This document shows, in pieces, positions 23,801 through 34,100 of a stretch of 64,000 nucleotides of DNA (positions are counted from its first letter, which is position 1; every line of letters begins with the position of its first letter). This DNA is from Pocillopora verrucosa (lineage: Eukaryota > Cnidaria > Anthozoa > Scleractinia > Pocilloporidae): contig NC_089319.1 in the NCBI RefSeq assembly GCF_036669915.1, forward strand, positions 10,534,080 to 10,598,079. The letters run 5' to 3'. Below the pieces are notes generated by a model. It had not been told where the DNA came from, did not search any database, and saw only the letters and a program-made list of their open reading frames with translations. Both the position numbers and the translations under genes were made by a program.

Positions 23801-26800
23801 TGCTTCTTTCCGATCAGTATCCCAGGAGACCCCATTCGACTATACCGTAAGTCAAGACCCCATTCGACTATACCGTAAGTCAGACCACCGTCAACACTTT
23901 CAGCTAGAAAATTCTTCTTACTGATAACCCGCATACATCTTCTTTTACCTGTTCATGAGGATCTGATACTATGTGGATACCAGTTAAAGATGCAACGAGC
24001 CGAGTGGTTAAGGCGGAGGACCTATCTTTGCGAAAACGCCTAAAACCGTTTTTTAGCAAGGATTAGCAACAAGCTTAGTTGGAAATTCACTGGCTCTGTT
24101 TCGTGTAGGTCGTGTAGGTCAGTTACCAAGGAAGTTAAGATTTTGTCGCCATGGAGCATTACCAGAAATTTCAGACAAAATGGCGGACGCAAAATTCGAT
24201 TGATGCTTTAAAAATGGCCGCTCACACAATGGAAAAATGGGATCAATATCAGTGTCTGGGCAACTGCCCACCTACCCCTCCCCTAACCCAACATTAACCC
24301 TAATTTTTTATCAATTGACTGTTGTTGGGTTAGGGGAGGGGTAGGTGGGCAGTTGCCCAGATGTTGATATTGATCCGAAAAATGTATGGGGTAAAAAAGA
24401 GAAGTTTTAATTTCCATACTTAGATAGCTCAAACAATACTTGCCGACCTCTAAATTAAAAGAGCATTTACTGCAGTATTTAGGACAGTTATTTTGATGTA
24501 CATCAAAGGAACGCACGATCTGTTAACTCTGCATTTGTACAGGGCACAACACAGCTCCTTTACCTCGATAACAACTATCTCGTTAAAAATAACCCTGCTT
24601 GTCTGAATAGAAGTTGATGGACGCATCTATTATTGTGCGAAGGATAACCGGAAATTTAACGTCACTGTTACGCACCAAAAATAGCGGTTGCAAGGCAACA
24701 AAGCTCGTAGATGAAAAGATACGGAAAATTTAACACTTGATGAAAGTAAAGATCAGCTTGAGGCCTCTGTAATTAGAGAGGTTAAGCGTGATGGTGACGT
24801 CAAACGCAGAAGAGTAGGAGTTTAATTCCTCTCATCTGTTTCTAGGTTAAAATCTTTTAAATCAGCGGGGCAAAAGAGATTTTAAACAGTGTTCTATGAA
24901 ATTAATTTAATTGTAAGAAAAGTGAGCGAAATCAGAGATTAATTTTGTCGCTTGCGTTGCCTTGAACAGAAGTCTTTAAAACACTATTGTTTTTGGTTAA
25001 AACTTAAAGCAAATCAAGTGGTAAATTTGTTCTGAACCGGCAAAATCTTGAACAAAAGGCAAACACACAACAGTTTTGAATTAGGAAGAAAACCATGCGC
25101 TAACTTGATAAATAAAATTAAAAGCTTACGTTGAATAAGATAAAGGGTCGTCTGGCGTAGATGATCACTGTTCTTTTTAAGAGGCTTCAGATCTGATGAA
25201 GTGGATCAAATCTATCTTCAAGGGTTAAGTGCATTTAAAGTCATTGCAGAAGAAGATATCTGAAAAAATTCAGACTTTGATCTCATTCCTTTCAGATTCT
25301 AGTTGGACGCATCTACCGATTGAGCTTCAAAGCTCCATGTTGTGAACAAGTGAGCGCATCACTTGTTGTCATATCTACAGGTCAAATTATAATTTACATG
25401 TATATCGCATTTACCATTTGTGATCAAACTCCTCGGTAACAAAGAGCCCGAAATTATTTGCCTCGCTCTCGTCCTGTGGCTTCATAGCTCAGTTGGTACA
25501 GGGAGCCCAGCGAGTTAGAGTCTGGTGAGGACGATTTCGATCCCCGAAGATATGCATTTTGTCAGACTTTTTCTGCAGTGATCTGAATTTAAGTCATCCT
25601 GTGAAAATCAAATCGTTTTGGTTATCACATATCATCATGCGGTTTATTTCGTGTACACTACTTATAATCCGTGTTAAAGTCTTCTTCATAAGTGTTCATC
25701 GGCGCTATGTAAACTCAACGCTACTCTCAGCATCAGTCTAATAATTCCTGCGTCTAGTTGCTAGACATTGACCTTGTAAATTAGTTACTAATTAACGTTA
25801 CCAGCGTTCCTCTGATAAAATGGCTTATTCTCGTTACCTCGTGTTTTCTGGACAATAAACCAAATTTTTAAAGAGTAAATTACGTGTGGATCACTTCTGA
25901 CCGTGAATGGGCTTAAACTCTCAACTATTGAAGATACGGTTCAAGTCTAAGTTCGCCCATCCTCTTGGCCACTTAGATGCGAAAGTAAAACCGATTGCAA
26001 CTCAGTCGCCCCCGTTTTCCCGGCTGGCTCTGGGCGCTTGTTTTTACTGAAAGTTCTCATTGGCTTCTTGTGATACTTTCCTGTGGTCTGATTGGCCGTT
26101 ACGATTACTTTGGTTTTTTTAGTATGACGCTCTAATGAAATGAGCTGTAACGGGAATGAAACTGTAAATACTGTTAGTGCGAACAAGACGTATCTGACAA
26201 TGTTCCACTTTTTTTATATTTTATAGGAAAACGGTCTCCATTTGTGCACTAGCAAGGCCAAGGAGGCTAAACTGGAGGGAAGAGTTGATGCAGAGGACGA
26301 GTCTCCAGGCGACAGCAGTGAAGATTCCTACGACTGGAGGTCACGACGTAAGACGGCTAACATTATTGACAGCGTCAAAAAGCGTGTTGCCATGAAGAAA
26401 TCCAAAGCCACGGAGCAATGCGCATGTTCAGATGGTGGAGAAGAGGAAACCGACACTTCTACCGTTCAACCTGAGAAGAGTTTGTCGTTGGATGAGAAAT
26501 TGGAAGAGCTGGTTCCAGAAAAGAAGACCCTTTCGCCTGAGGCCCAGAAATGTCTGAGTCTGGATCGTAACAGATCCCTCTTCAAGAGCGCACCAACTTA
26601 CAACGCTCTGGAGTGTATGTTTATCCCAGCTGTCAGCAACAGTGTCTCCAATTACAACCCTTTCGACAACCATTCTGTGCGTTCTTCGTTTCGTTCCAAC
26701 GACAGTGGTCTGCCTAATGGGCTAACGCGTAATCTTTCCGATTCCTCAAAATCATCTCAAGGTCTGTCTCTCAGCCTTGAGTCAGATTTGTTCGAGCCGA

Positions 26801-27327
26801 CACCCGGTGACGATCCTAAAGGCGAGAAGGATCCGAATTCAACCGAGAGAGCCCGAGTTCAGACTCAATCCCACAAGAATCCAACTCGGCCTATCTACCA
26901 CAAAAGCAATTCCTCTCCTTCGAAGATCCTGAACTATGTACAAAGTAAGTTATCCTCGGGAGATCGCTCCGCTGGAAGCAGGTCTTCCTCAAGCGATGAT
27001 AACCAAAACGAAGAAGAGACGGAAAAGATAAATCGCCGTAAATTCAAGCTGGCTGCAAGAGATCCCTCATACAAGAAGATCCAAAATTTGCCGGCATCAA
27101 TCGAACTCTCTGTTGATCTATTATCGGACAATGGCGATCGCACTGAGAGAGAAATAGAAGAAGTTAAAGAGGCTCTGTTGTCGCCCACTCTGAGTGAAAA
27201 GCCTTTCCGTAAGAGGGCTGGTGCAGTGAGACTAAAAGCTGAGGATCGCCCTCGAAGTTCTTCTGCCCCAAATTCTCCAGTCTCGGAATTCAAGTACCCG
27301 CCAGACCTGAAAGTTACATCGGACTGA
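14899..27327 (+). CDS. CARD-coiled-coil scaffold protein, copy 1 (CARD9/10/11/14-like)
   Basis: Four coding exons: 14899-15193, 18422-18463, 22484-23598 and 26227-27327. They join in phase to a predicted 850-residue protein. Residues about 10-97 are a CARD close to the CARD9/CARD11 type (KLLDILMTKG, HFIDAIQLLNPHLFEIITGE). Residues about 120-480 are a continuous coiled coil with the family's charged pattern (EREQLRKERDEA). The tail (484-850) is Ser- and charge-rich and probably disordered. There is no PDZ-SH3-GUK module, as in CARD9 and as expected for invertebrate members. Known relatives bind BCL10 through the CARD to activate MALT1 and NF-kB; that role is inferred here. The start ATG at 14899 was chosen because its MEMGEE matches the MELEE start of copies 2 and 3. 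Every donor is GT and every acceptor AG. Confidence 0.88.
15194..18421 (+). other. Intron 1 of CARD-CC copy 1
   Basis: AT-rich intron bounded by GTAAGT at 15194 and ...ttgcAG at 18421. It includes a two-copy 19-bp tandem repeat (acagtcatactattagcta) at about 16500-16540. No gene is supported; the short ORFs are AT-rich and unconserved. If the intron were retained, translation would stop 23 codons after exon 1. Confidence 0.7.
18422..18463 (+). other. Linker exon 2 (42 nt) of CARD-CC copy 1
   Basis: A 42-nt phase-1 exon between ttgcAG and GTAAGG that codes RPSPLMMERENFFL between the CARD and the coiled coil. It has no sequence similarity to the 81-nt exon at the same place in copies 2 and 3. 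It is supported only by splice sites and by phase agreement with both neighbours, so it needs transcript evidence. Confidence 0.6.
18464..22483 (+). other. Intron 2 of CARD-CC copy 1
   Basis: About 4 kb, AT-rich, from GTAAGG to ...tgtgcAG. A GC-richer patch near 19300-19400 (cgcgccaatttcccgcgc) looks like repeat debris. The ORFs around 19102-19477 share this patch and show no domain. No gene is supported. Confidence 0.65.
23990..24032 (+). tRNA. tRNA-Ser/Leu-like 5' fragment (not a complete tRNA)
   Basis: The stretch gagccgagtggttaaggcgg matches the D-arm/A-box of class II tRNAs (Ser/Leu). I find no matching B-box or 3' acceptor strand downstream, so this is a tRNA-derived fragment or chance match and not a working gene. 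Confidence 0.25.
24239..24376. repeat. Foldback element with GC-rich arms
   Basis: The left arm (24239-24293) and right arm (about 24320-24376) are near-perfect inverted repeats of about 55 bp (ggatcaatatc ... gatattgatcc outside, ctaacccaaca / tgttgggttag inside) around a roughly 26-bp AT-rich spacer. It lies inside an intron and would form a strong hairpin in the transcript. It is probably a MITE or foldback transposon. Confidence 0.85.
25478..25552 (+). repeat. tRNA-derived SINE-like head
   Basis: It begins ggcttcatagctcagttgg, an excellent RNA polymerase III A-box in tRNA context. About 35 bases on comes a degenerate B-box (tttcgatcccc). The 3' acceptor half is poor (cgaag only), so a working tRNA is unlikely; a decayed tRNA-related SINE is the better reading. 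Confidence 0.45.
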
Positions 27328-28285
27328 CTCCCACCAATAAGGCCGTGAATCTAGCAGAAATAGTGTAAGCTGAAAAGAAGGCATCGAGTTTGTACAATGT
27401 AAGGTAGAGGGGTAGATAGAACGCGATGTCTTGTTTTACTAAAAACGTAGTAGAGACGTAAAAGTGAGAGATGATAACGGACAGCATTCACGCGTGTGTG
27501 ATCGGGCATGTCTTCGTGCCTAAGAGCAATGCAACGGCAAAGCTTCCCTAAAAACGACAATTGTAAACCTAACACAAGAGGCACGTTCAAAGTTTTCAGG
27601 TGAAAGTGGACTTTAAAATGACAAGGAATTTTCTTGTCGAGTGATTTAAGGATTTTATGTGTAAAATGAAAAAGAAAGTAGGGTATAGTTCATGGGGTAC
27701 AGTTCAAGAGAACACGACTTGATCACGGAATACTTTGCATGAGTCGACGTAATGCACGTGATAGGAATTTGAACCAATGGCAAATTTTTTCTGTCTTTGT
27801 CGGAAACTGTTTTTGACCTCCGGCTGATAACGTTAGTGTAAGTTTTGACGGGTTGGGGCGTGTGTTGTGTGTGCATTTTATTTACCTGACCCTCAAGCTA
27901 AATATAACTGTGATATCTGCCCGCTGGTTTTTCAAACCCCGTATGGCTATATAGGGCAGCGAGTACACTCTTCGTTTTTCGTAGTAATTAGTGAAACGAA
28001 CAAAAATATTTTTCATGCAGCGAGCAAATACAGTGTTGTTGCTGTTTTTTGGTAAAAATGAAGATTGCTCAATTAAATTGTTCTCGAAGGTGTGTACAGT
28101 AGAAATATTTTACGATTTTAAATTTTAGCAAGCAAATGACGCTTGAAAGTCATTTCGGTACAGAATATTTTAGATAAGGAGCTATAACATAGAGAACTAT
28201 AAGGAGAAGTAATTTGTAGGATATATTATTTTCCTTGAAGTACATTACACTTTGTAAATCACAAGTAAATTATAGACAAATTTTA

Positions 28286-28291
28286 AATAAA
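28286..28291 (+). terminator. Candidate polyadenylation signal of CARD-CC copy 1
   Basis: A canonical AATAAA about 960 bases after the copy 1 stop codon and before the first duplicated unit begins. No transcript evidence is available. Confidence 0.35.
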
Positions 28292-31149
28292 ACGATAGTT
28301 ATTTTATCTTGTCTAACTCCAGGTCAACATTCATTCCTTGAATAATCTATTCTTTAAATCCTTTTAGATGTGGTTTGGGAAGTAATTGATAGTGCATTGA
28401 GTAAAAATAACCTAGGGCGTGAAAGGAATTTATGTTTTAGCGAGAAAGGCCCAGAAATCATTACTCAAACTGAACGCACGATGCTGATTGTAAAAATTTT
28501 ATGTTTTTTTCCAAATGTAATATTTTAAACTACTGTCTTCTCCTCCTCTCCCTCCTCAGTGATTGATGCGTCACGCGGCACGCGTGACACAGGCATTCGG
28601 CCACTCACGTCCACACACCTTGAACTTGACATTCAAAATTGACGTGGACACTTTCCTATTCTCATAGAATTTTGAAATTTGAGATTTTGTGGTTGATTCA
28701 ACACGTTTCAATGCGTCTCCAATTATAGAAATAAAAGTATTTTACACTGATTGTTTTTATCATGGTTATAATGCACTAAAGTGATTTGAGGAGAGATTTT
28801 CCATAATGGAAAGTATTTGTTTTTCGCGAGCTTTTTATTTCTCTTGTTTATAATCTTGAATTTCGTCAACTACAATAAATACTTTTAGGAGACAACTCAT
28901 TCATAAATTCAGTGGTTTTTTAATAAACTATCGCTGTGAAAAGCCTGTTAAAAACGAATTTTTGATAAGTGCAGTGGATGAGCAAAACCTTTGAATCTCA
29001 TCATGAGCGAAAGAGGAGGGAAAAAAAAGAAACTTGATGCAGCATATTTCTGTTGTACTCATTCTGATAACGAAGCGTATCGGACACACTTGAAATTAAC
29101 CAATAAAGTGACAAATGGGAAACGCCCACCTTATTGCCTATTTGCTTCCCGCATGTCAGGCTTCGAGGGATTCGTGTTGGCTCTCAGTGTGGAGATCAGC
29201 ACCATAGGTTCTCTGGCAAAGCACTCGTTTTATACGGACCAGAAATCGTTCTACAAACCTTTTGCTGCAGCGTAAGTCTTTGCTCATTAAGTAACTGAAC
29301 TTTTCATTTGAAGCATGTAATAAAAGCGAAGAATCCATTTTAACCCCGAGCTCAGTACAGAAACCACTTGACACGATCGAGATGCAAAATTTTCTGATGT
29401 GTTTATGACTAGTTCCATGGTAACCATTGTGTCGTCATTCCTTGACATCACGCTATGATCTTGTCAGTGCGTCAAGCGCTACGAAGTTAAAGTATTCTCG
29501 TTGAAAGCAACAACATCATGGGAACTTCTAAGATGCAAAAATTTCGTAAGATTTTCAACTGTGGAAGGTTTATTGAAAAGCAGTGACACACAAGGAATAC
29601 GGAGCTTTCAGAGGTCTTAAAGTAAACAAAGATGTTAAAGATATTTTAAAAAATTTCAATTTTTCGTGAGTCGGACAGACGAAGAAATCAGTTCAGATCA
29701 CCTCAATCAGATAACAGAACAAAATTATTTGCAAAATGGCGTTTATTTTGCATTTTCTTCACTATAAACTGAGACCAAGTTTACCAAATTTTCCATACAT
29801 TATGTTTTAACATCAGTAATACATCAGCCGGGAGCAAGTGATGAACATTCAAATATTGGCGACCTGTGATTCCACTTGGCAAAGTCGAAAGATTCTTATA
29901 AAAAATCAGAGTCCGCCGTCTGGAATGGAATCCCAACTAGATTTGATTCCGCTGTCGGATGCCTTTCAACTGAGCTACAGATAACAAGATGGCGAGAATT
30001 TTTGCGAATCACATGCTCAGTTTCGAAATTAACTTACATCGACTCGTTTTTAAAATCATGCGTTTGAAAACGTATTGCACCAGCGATTTGAGTCCATGTG
30101 CACGTTTTTTACCTTTAATAAGATACATGAAAAAATTTCTCAGTTCTGATTGGTTAAGATGTATGCAGTTTTCAGGTAATTCAATGCTGAAGAGGGTTAA
30201 TTCAGTGCAAAGAAGTAACAAACCAGACTGAACAATTCCTTGAACTGTTTAGCCGGACTTTCAACTTTCTTGTGCCTTAAAGATGTGAAGGTATCATTGT
30301 ATATTATTGTTTTCATCGTATGCTGTTGTTTTGACTGATCGCAAGATACCACTTGCGGGGTTTGAATAATTTATTTTTGCACTTGATACGCGCACTTTGC
30401 TTCTGTATAATTATGATAAGCTATCTCGTATTTTTTCAAGTAAAAACTTTTTCGTCGACTCCCCTAAAAAAATAAAACATGGTAAAAGATCGAAAGCTTT
30501 TTAGAATCACTTTTGTTACGCTTTATGATCTGAATGTGGCCTATTAGAGTCGAGACATAACAAAAATTTGCGATAAATTATCATAGGAAGTCAAGGCACA
30601 CACTTCTTACAAACAGTTGCGGTTCCCGGTGTGGTGGTCTCACTATGTTATTGTTAATATCGGCCCCAACTTAAACCAGCTGTAACGCTCAACTGGGCTG
30701 GCTTGTCTAAATATCGCAAATGAACAAATTTATAAATAAACAGACTAAATTGCACAGTGTGAAACATTTCATATGAATTCCACGATGCGAAACGTATCGT
30801 TTCGATACCATAGTTTGGTTCATTTACAAGCCTTTTTTTATATTTTCTTTACTTCATTGATCATATGTTCGTTCATTAAAATGATTCGCTCCTCTTCACA
30901 TATTGTGTTTCAGTGAAAGTGAATTCTCTGATTGGGCAATGTATATTGAACGAAAGTCGCGCATCAGACATACAAATCCATACGTATAGAAGCACGATCA
31001 GCACCCAGGCGTGATTTCATTTTCAAGTGCAAAAGTTACGATCTGTGCGGTTCTGCTGCTTACCATCGCCTTAGTGAGAGTAATCCATCAATCGTGAGTA
31101 GTATTCACCTCATAAGCATTTACTGAGAACCGAATATTGGCATCTTACG

Positions 31150-34100
31150 ATGGAACTAGAAGAACCGTCCGCAGCGATTTTGACAAAACATCGCTTGCAT
31201 ATCATACAACATCTTCAGATGGATCGAACGTTTCTGTTCGACTACCTAATCAGCAAATCTTCCTTTGACAAGGCAGACTTTGAGTTGATTCAAGCCGAGA
31301 AGACGAGCGAGTCTAAGGCTGGCAGGTTCTTAGATATTCTAGAAATGAAGGGACAGAAGGCATTTTGCCACTTTATAGACGCCTTGCAGATTCTCAATCC
31401 AAGCCTGTATGAAATGGTGACGGGGGAAAGTGCAACAAAAAGTAAGTAGTTTTGTTGCATTAGAGATATAAACGACCAAACTGGCTTTTACTATCTCTCC
31501 AACCACTTTAATGTTGTAAATAAAGCCCGAACGATCTGGTCGCGTAAAGAAAACACTGGTGGACCTCTTGAATGCGGACATGGCAATATCACTTAATAGG
31601 AGTTGCCTAATCGATTCAAACGTCAGGTTTAGCAAACATGCCGTTAAAAGGAAATTCAAAGGTTTAAATTTTCAGCGAATAATCCAGTGATATAAGCTGA
31701 AGATAGAACCATTTTAATTGCGTTAACGTCATAATCACCAAACAGGAAGTTTCCTAAATCAGAGACGAGCTGATTGTTGATACGTAGGAACGTTTGCCAT
31801 TTGATAGTTTTCCAATGTAAATTCAGAAAACTCGGATTTTGATAACATTTACATTCAAATTTTGTTCATTCCCGGACAGTTTCCGGCTCCGCAAAACAAC
31901 AACATGAAATTCCAACTAGCTGCGAACTACGACGAGCATAAACCGACGACCAACGAGTTTCACTTCCCCAATCAGTTTGACCTAGACTTCCTTAGCCTTT
32001 ATGAATAAAAAATATGAATTTTTTTAGACACGGCGAACACATTGAGGTGTAATCAATGAGGAAGAATCTAAACGATTTTTTTAACAGAAATCTTTTAGCA
32101 GCCAACGTCTTCTTTTTTTTTTGTAAACGTATAGCTCGAAACTTCTCGAATTTAAAATGATCAGAGTAGAATCTTCGACGTAATTTCCATATCGAAAGTG
32201 TTGAAGTGGAGAAATAAAATAACTTTAGATAAGAACTCGTTAAAATATGTTATTTTGCTAACTGTTTTCTTAAAATAAATGAATAAATAGATGAATAGAT
32301 GAATGGATAAATTGTAAATAATTAAATAAATAACAAGACACACACACACACCAAAACACGATACAAAAACACTTTATTTCTTGCCATAGATCTGATCACG
32401 GTCAATCAAATCCTTATTTACACAGGTGACAATCCCATCTTGTCAGATGTTAAGAGCCATATCATCAGTGGTAAGTTTAGAATCTAATTTATTTTGTGTT
32501 CTTTATAAGCTGGAAATGACATATTATTTCGTTCGTGTTACGAAAGAAAAAATAGTACGTCTGTTATGGCGGTCATGTTGAATAGATCTATTTCGTCTCG
32601 TTACTCTTTGATGTGTTAAGCGAAGTTAAGACTATGACTAGACGAAACAAAACTCTTATTAATATCTCTTGAATAGAAATGTCCCCTAGTGGGCTCTCTC
32701 AAAAAAAAGATGATCCTCTTTGTCGAAACTCTACAGGTGGTCTTTTTTCGGGTATGTTTAAAATCTTATCCAGTCCATTCAGTGATTAATCGCGCTCGCA
32801 GACAACTACTATTTTTTATTTTTTGAGCGTCGTGTATTAAAGGAGTTACTACATGCAAAAGTTTTGATATTTCAATCAATTCGTTTTGAATAATTCCAAA
32901 ATTTCAAAGGGAAGAGCGTTTAGACATTAACTTCCAACTTTGGTTATAACATTGTACTAGTTCGATGTTTCGGTGAAGGCGGTAAAAAAAGCAAGTTAAA
33001 TTTTGCTAACAGCGACATTGCATTCAGACACCCAACAACACGAATCATAATGAACCCGGGACGTAGAAAAGTCAACACATTTAACCCTTTATACCCTAAC
33101 ATCATTATTCTCCATACTGTTCTCTGTACATTTACTAAGGTGCTGAAAAGGAGAATTTGTCCAATAATCAAGAGTTTCTTTAGTTGGTGATCATTTCCTT
33201 TATTCTCATGACATCGATGTGTGATTCAGTGGTGATATTGTAAGGAGAATTTTGATGCTAGTCACTCTAAGGGGTTAAAGGGTTAAACACAATAGGTGAC
33301 AAACTCAGAAACTATGTACAAAAGCAAAGTGACCGGAATAAGGAAATAACGAAACTACAGCTCAAGCGATTATAAATATTTTGCTGAAAATAAAAAGAAT
33401 AAATATTACTTACGACTACAAAAGAAAAAAAAGCTCAACTAACAACAATGAAAACGAATGTCCCAGAAGCACAAACAAAATGACACAAATTAGAGGATAT
33501 GACGCAAATTTTCGTAACTGTGGTTGGCGTCTCTATTCCTCTGGTGGGTGTAACCCAAAAGGTTTATCCGATTAACCCTTTCACTCCTAAGATCTCATCA
33601 GTAATTCTCCTTACTGTCTGCCATACAATTGTTATGATGTTAGTTCTGAGGATTTGCTATCGAATCAATTAATAATCCCCTGACTGATATTTTTCTTTAT
33701 TCTCATCGCTTGTCTGTTTGATACTATGTTGATTCGGTAAGGAGAAATCTTTTCTTGGTCACTTATGGGAGTTGAAGGGTTAAGAGAATTTTCTTGGGCT
33801 ATGATTCCTCATATTCGGGAATGGAACTGATATTAGTTCTGTCTTTGACAGGTGGCGGATCTACCTTTCTGGACGTAGATATCCTCAGTAATTACTCCAA
33901 GATTCTTACCAGGGAATTACACGAATTAACTTTACGTCACGATCAGGTCCTTAAAGACAACAATGAACTAAAGAAAAAGCTCGAGGAGGCCTTCATGGAA
34001 CAAAACCGGTTGCAACGCAGAATAAACTGTTTGGAAAAACAGGTCTCGGCCACTGAGGACGCTTTGGCCAACGAGGCTCAATCGACTGCTAACAAGACGG

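Larger units (their letters stand above)
23599..26226 (+). other. Intron 3 of CARD-CC copy 1
   Basis: Runs from GTCAGT to ...ttataG. It holds a 28-bp direct tandem duplication (23827-23882), a tRNA-like fragment (23990-24032), a strong palindromic element (24239-24376) and a SINE-like tRNA head (25478-25552). Retention of this intron would end translation five codons past exon 3 and remove the tail. Confidence 0.7.

Noticed and set aside
23990..24032. Functional tRNA-Ser or tRNA-Leu gene
   Set aside because: Only the D-arm half is present; no B-box or acceptor complement follows.
25478..25552. Functional tRNA gene
   Set aside because: Good A-box but degenerate B-box and poor acceptor-stem pairing; better as a SINE relic.
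32161..32349. Minus-strand ORF rich in Ile, Leu, Phe and Tyr (and 41115-41303)
   Set aside because: Produced by ATAAATAGATGA-type simple repeat next to a CA microsatellite, in an intron.
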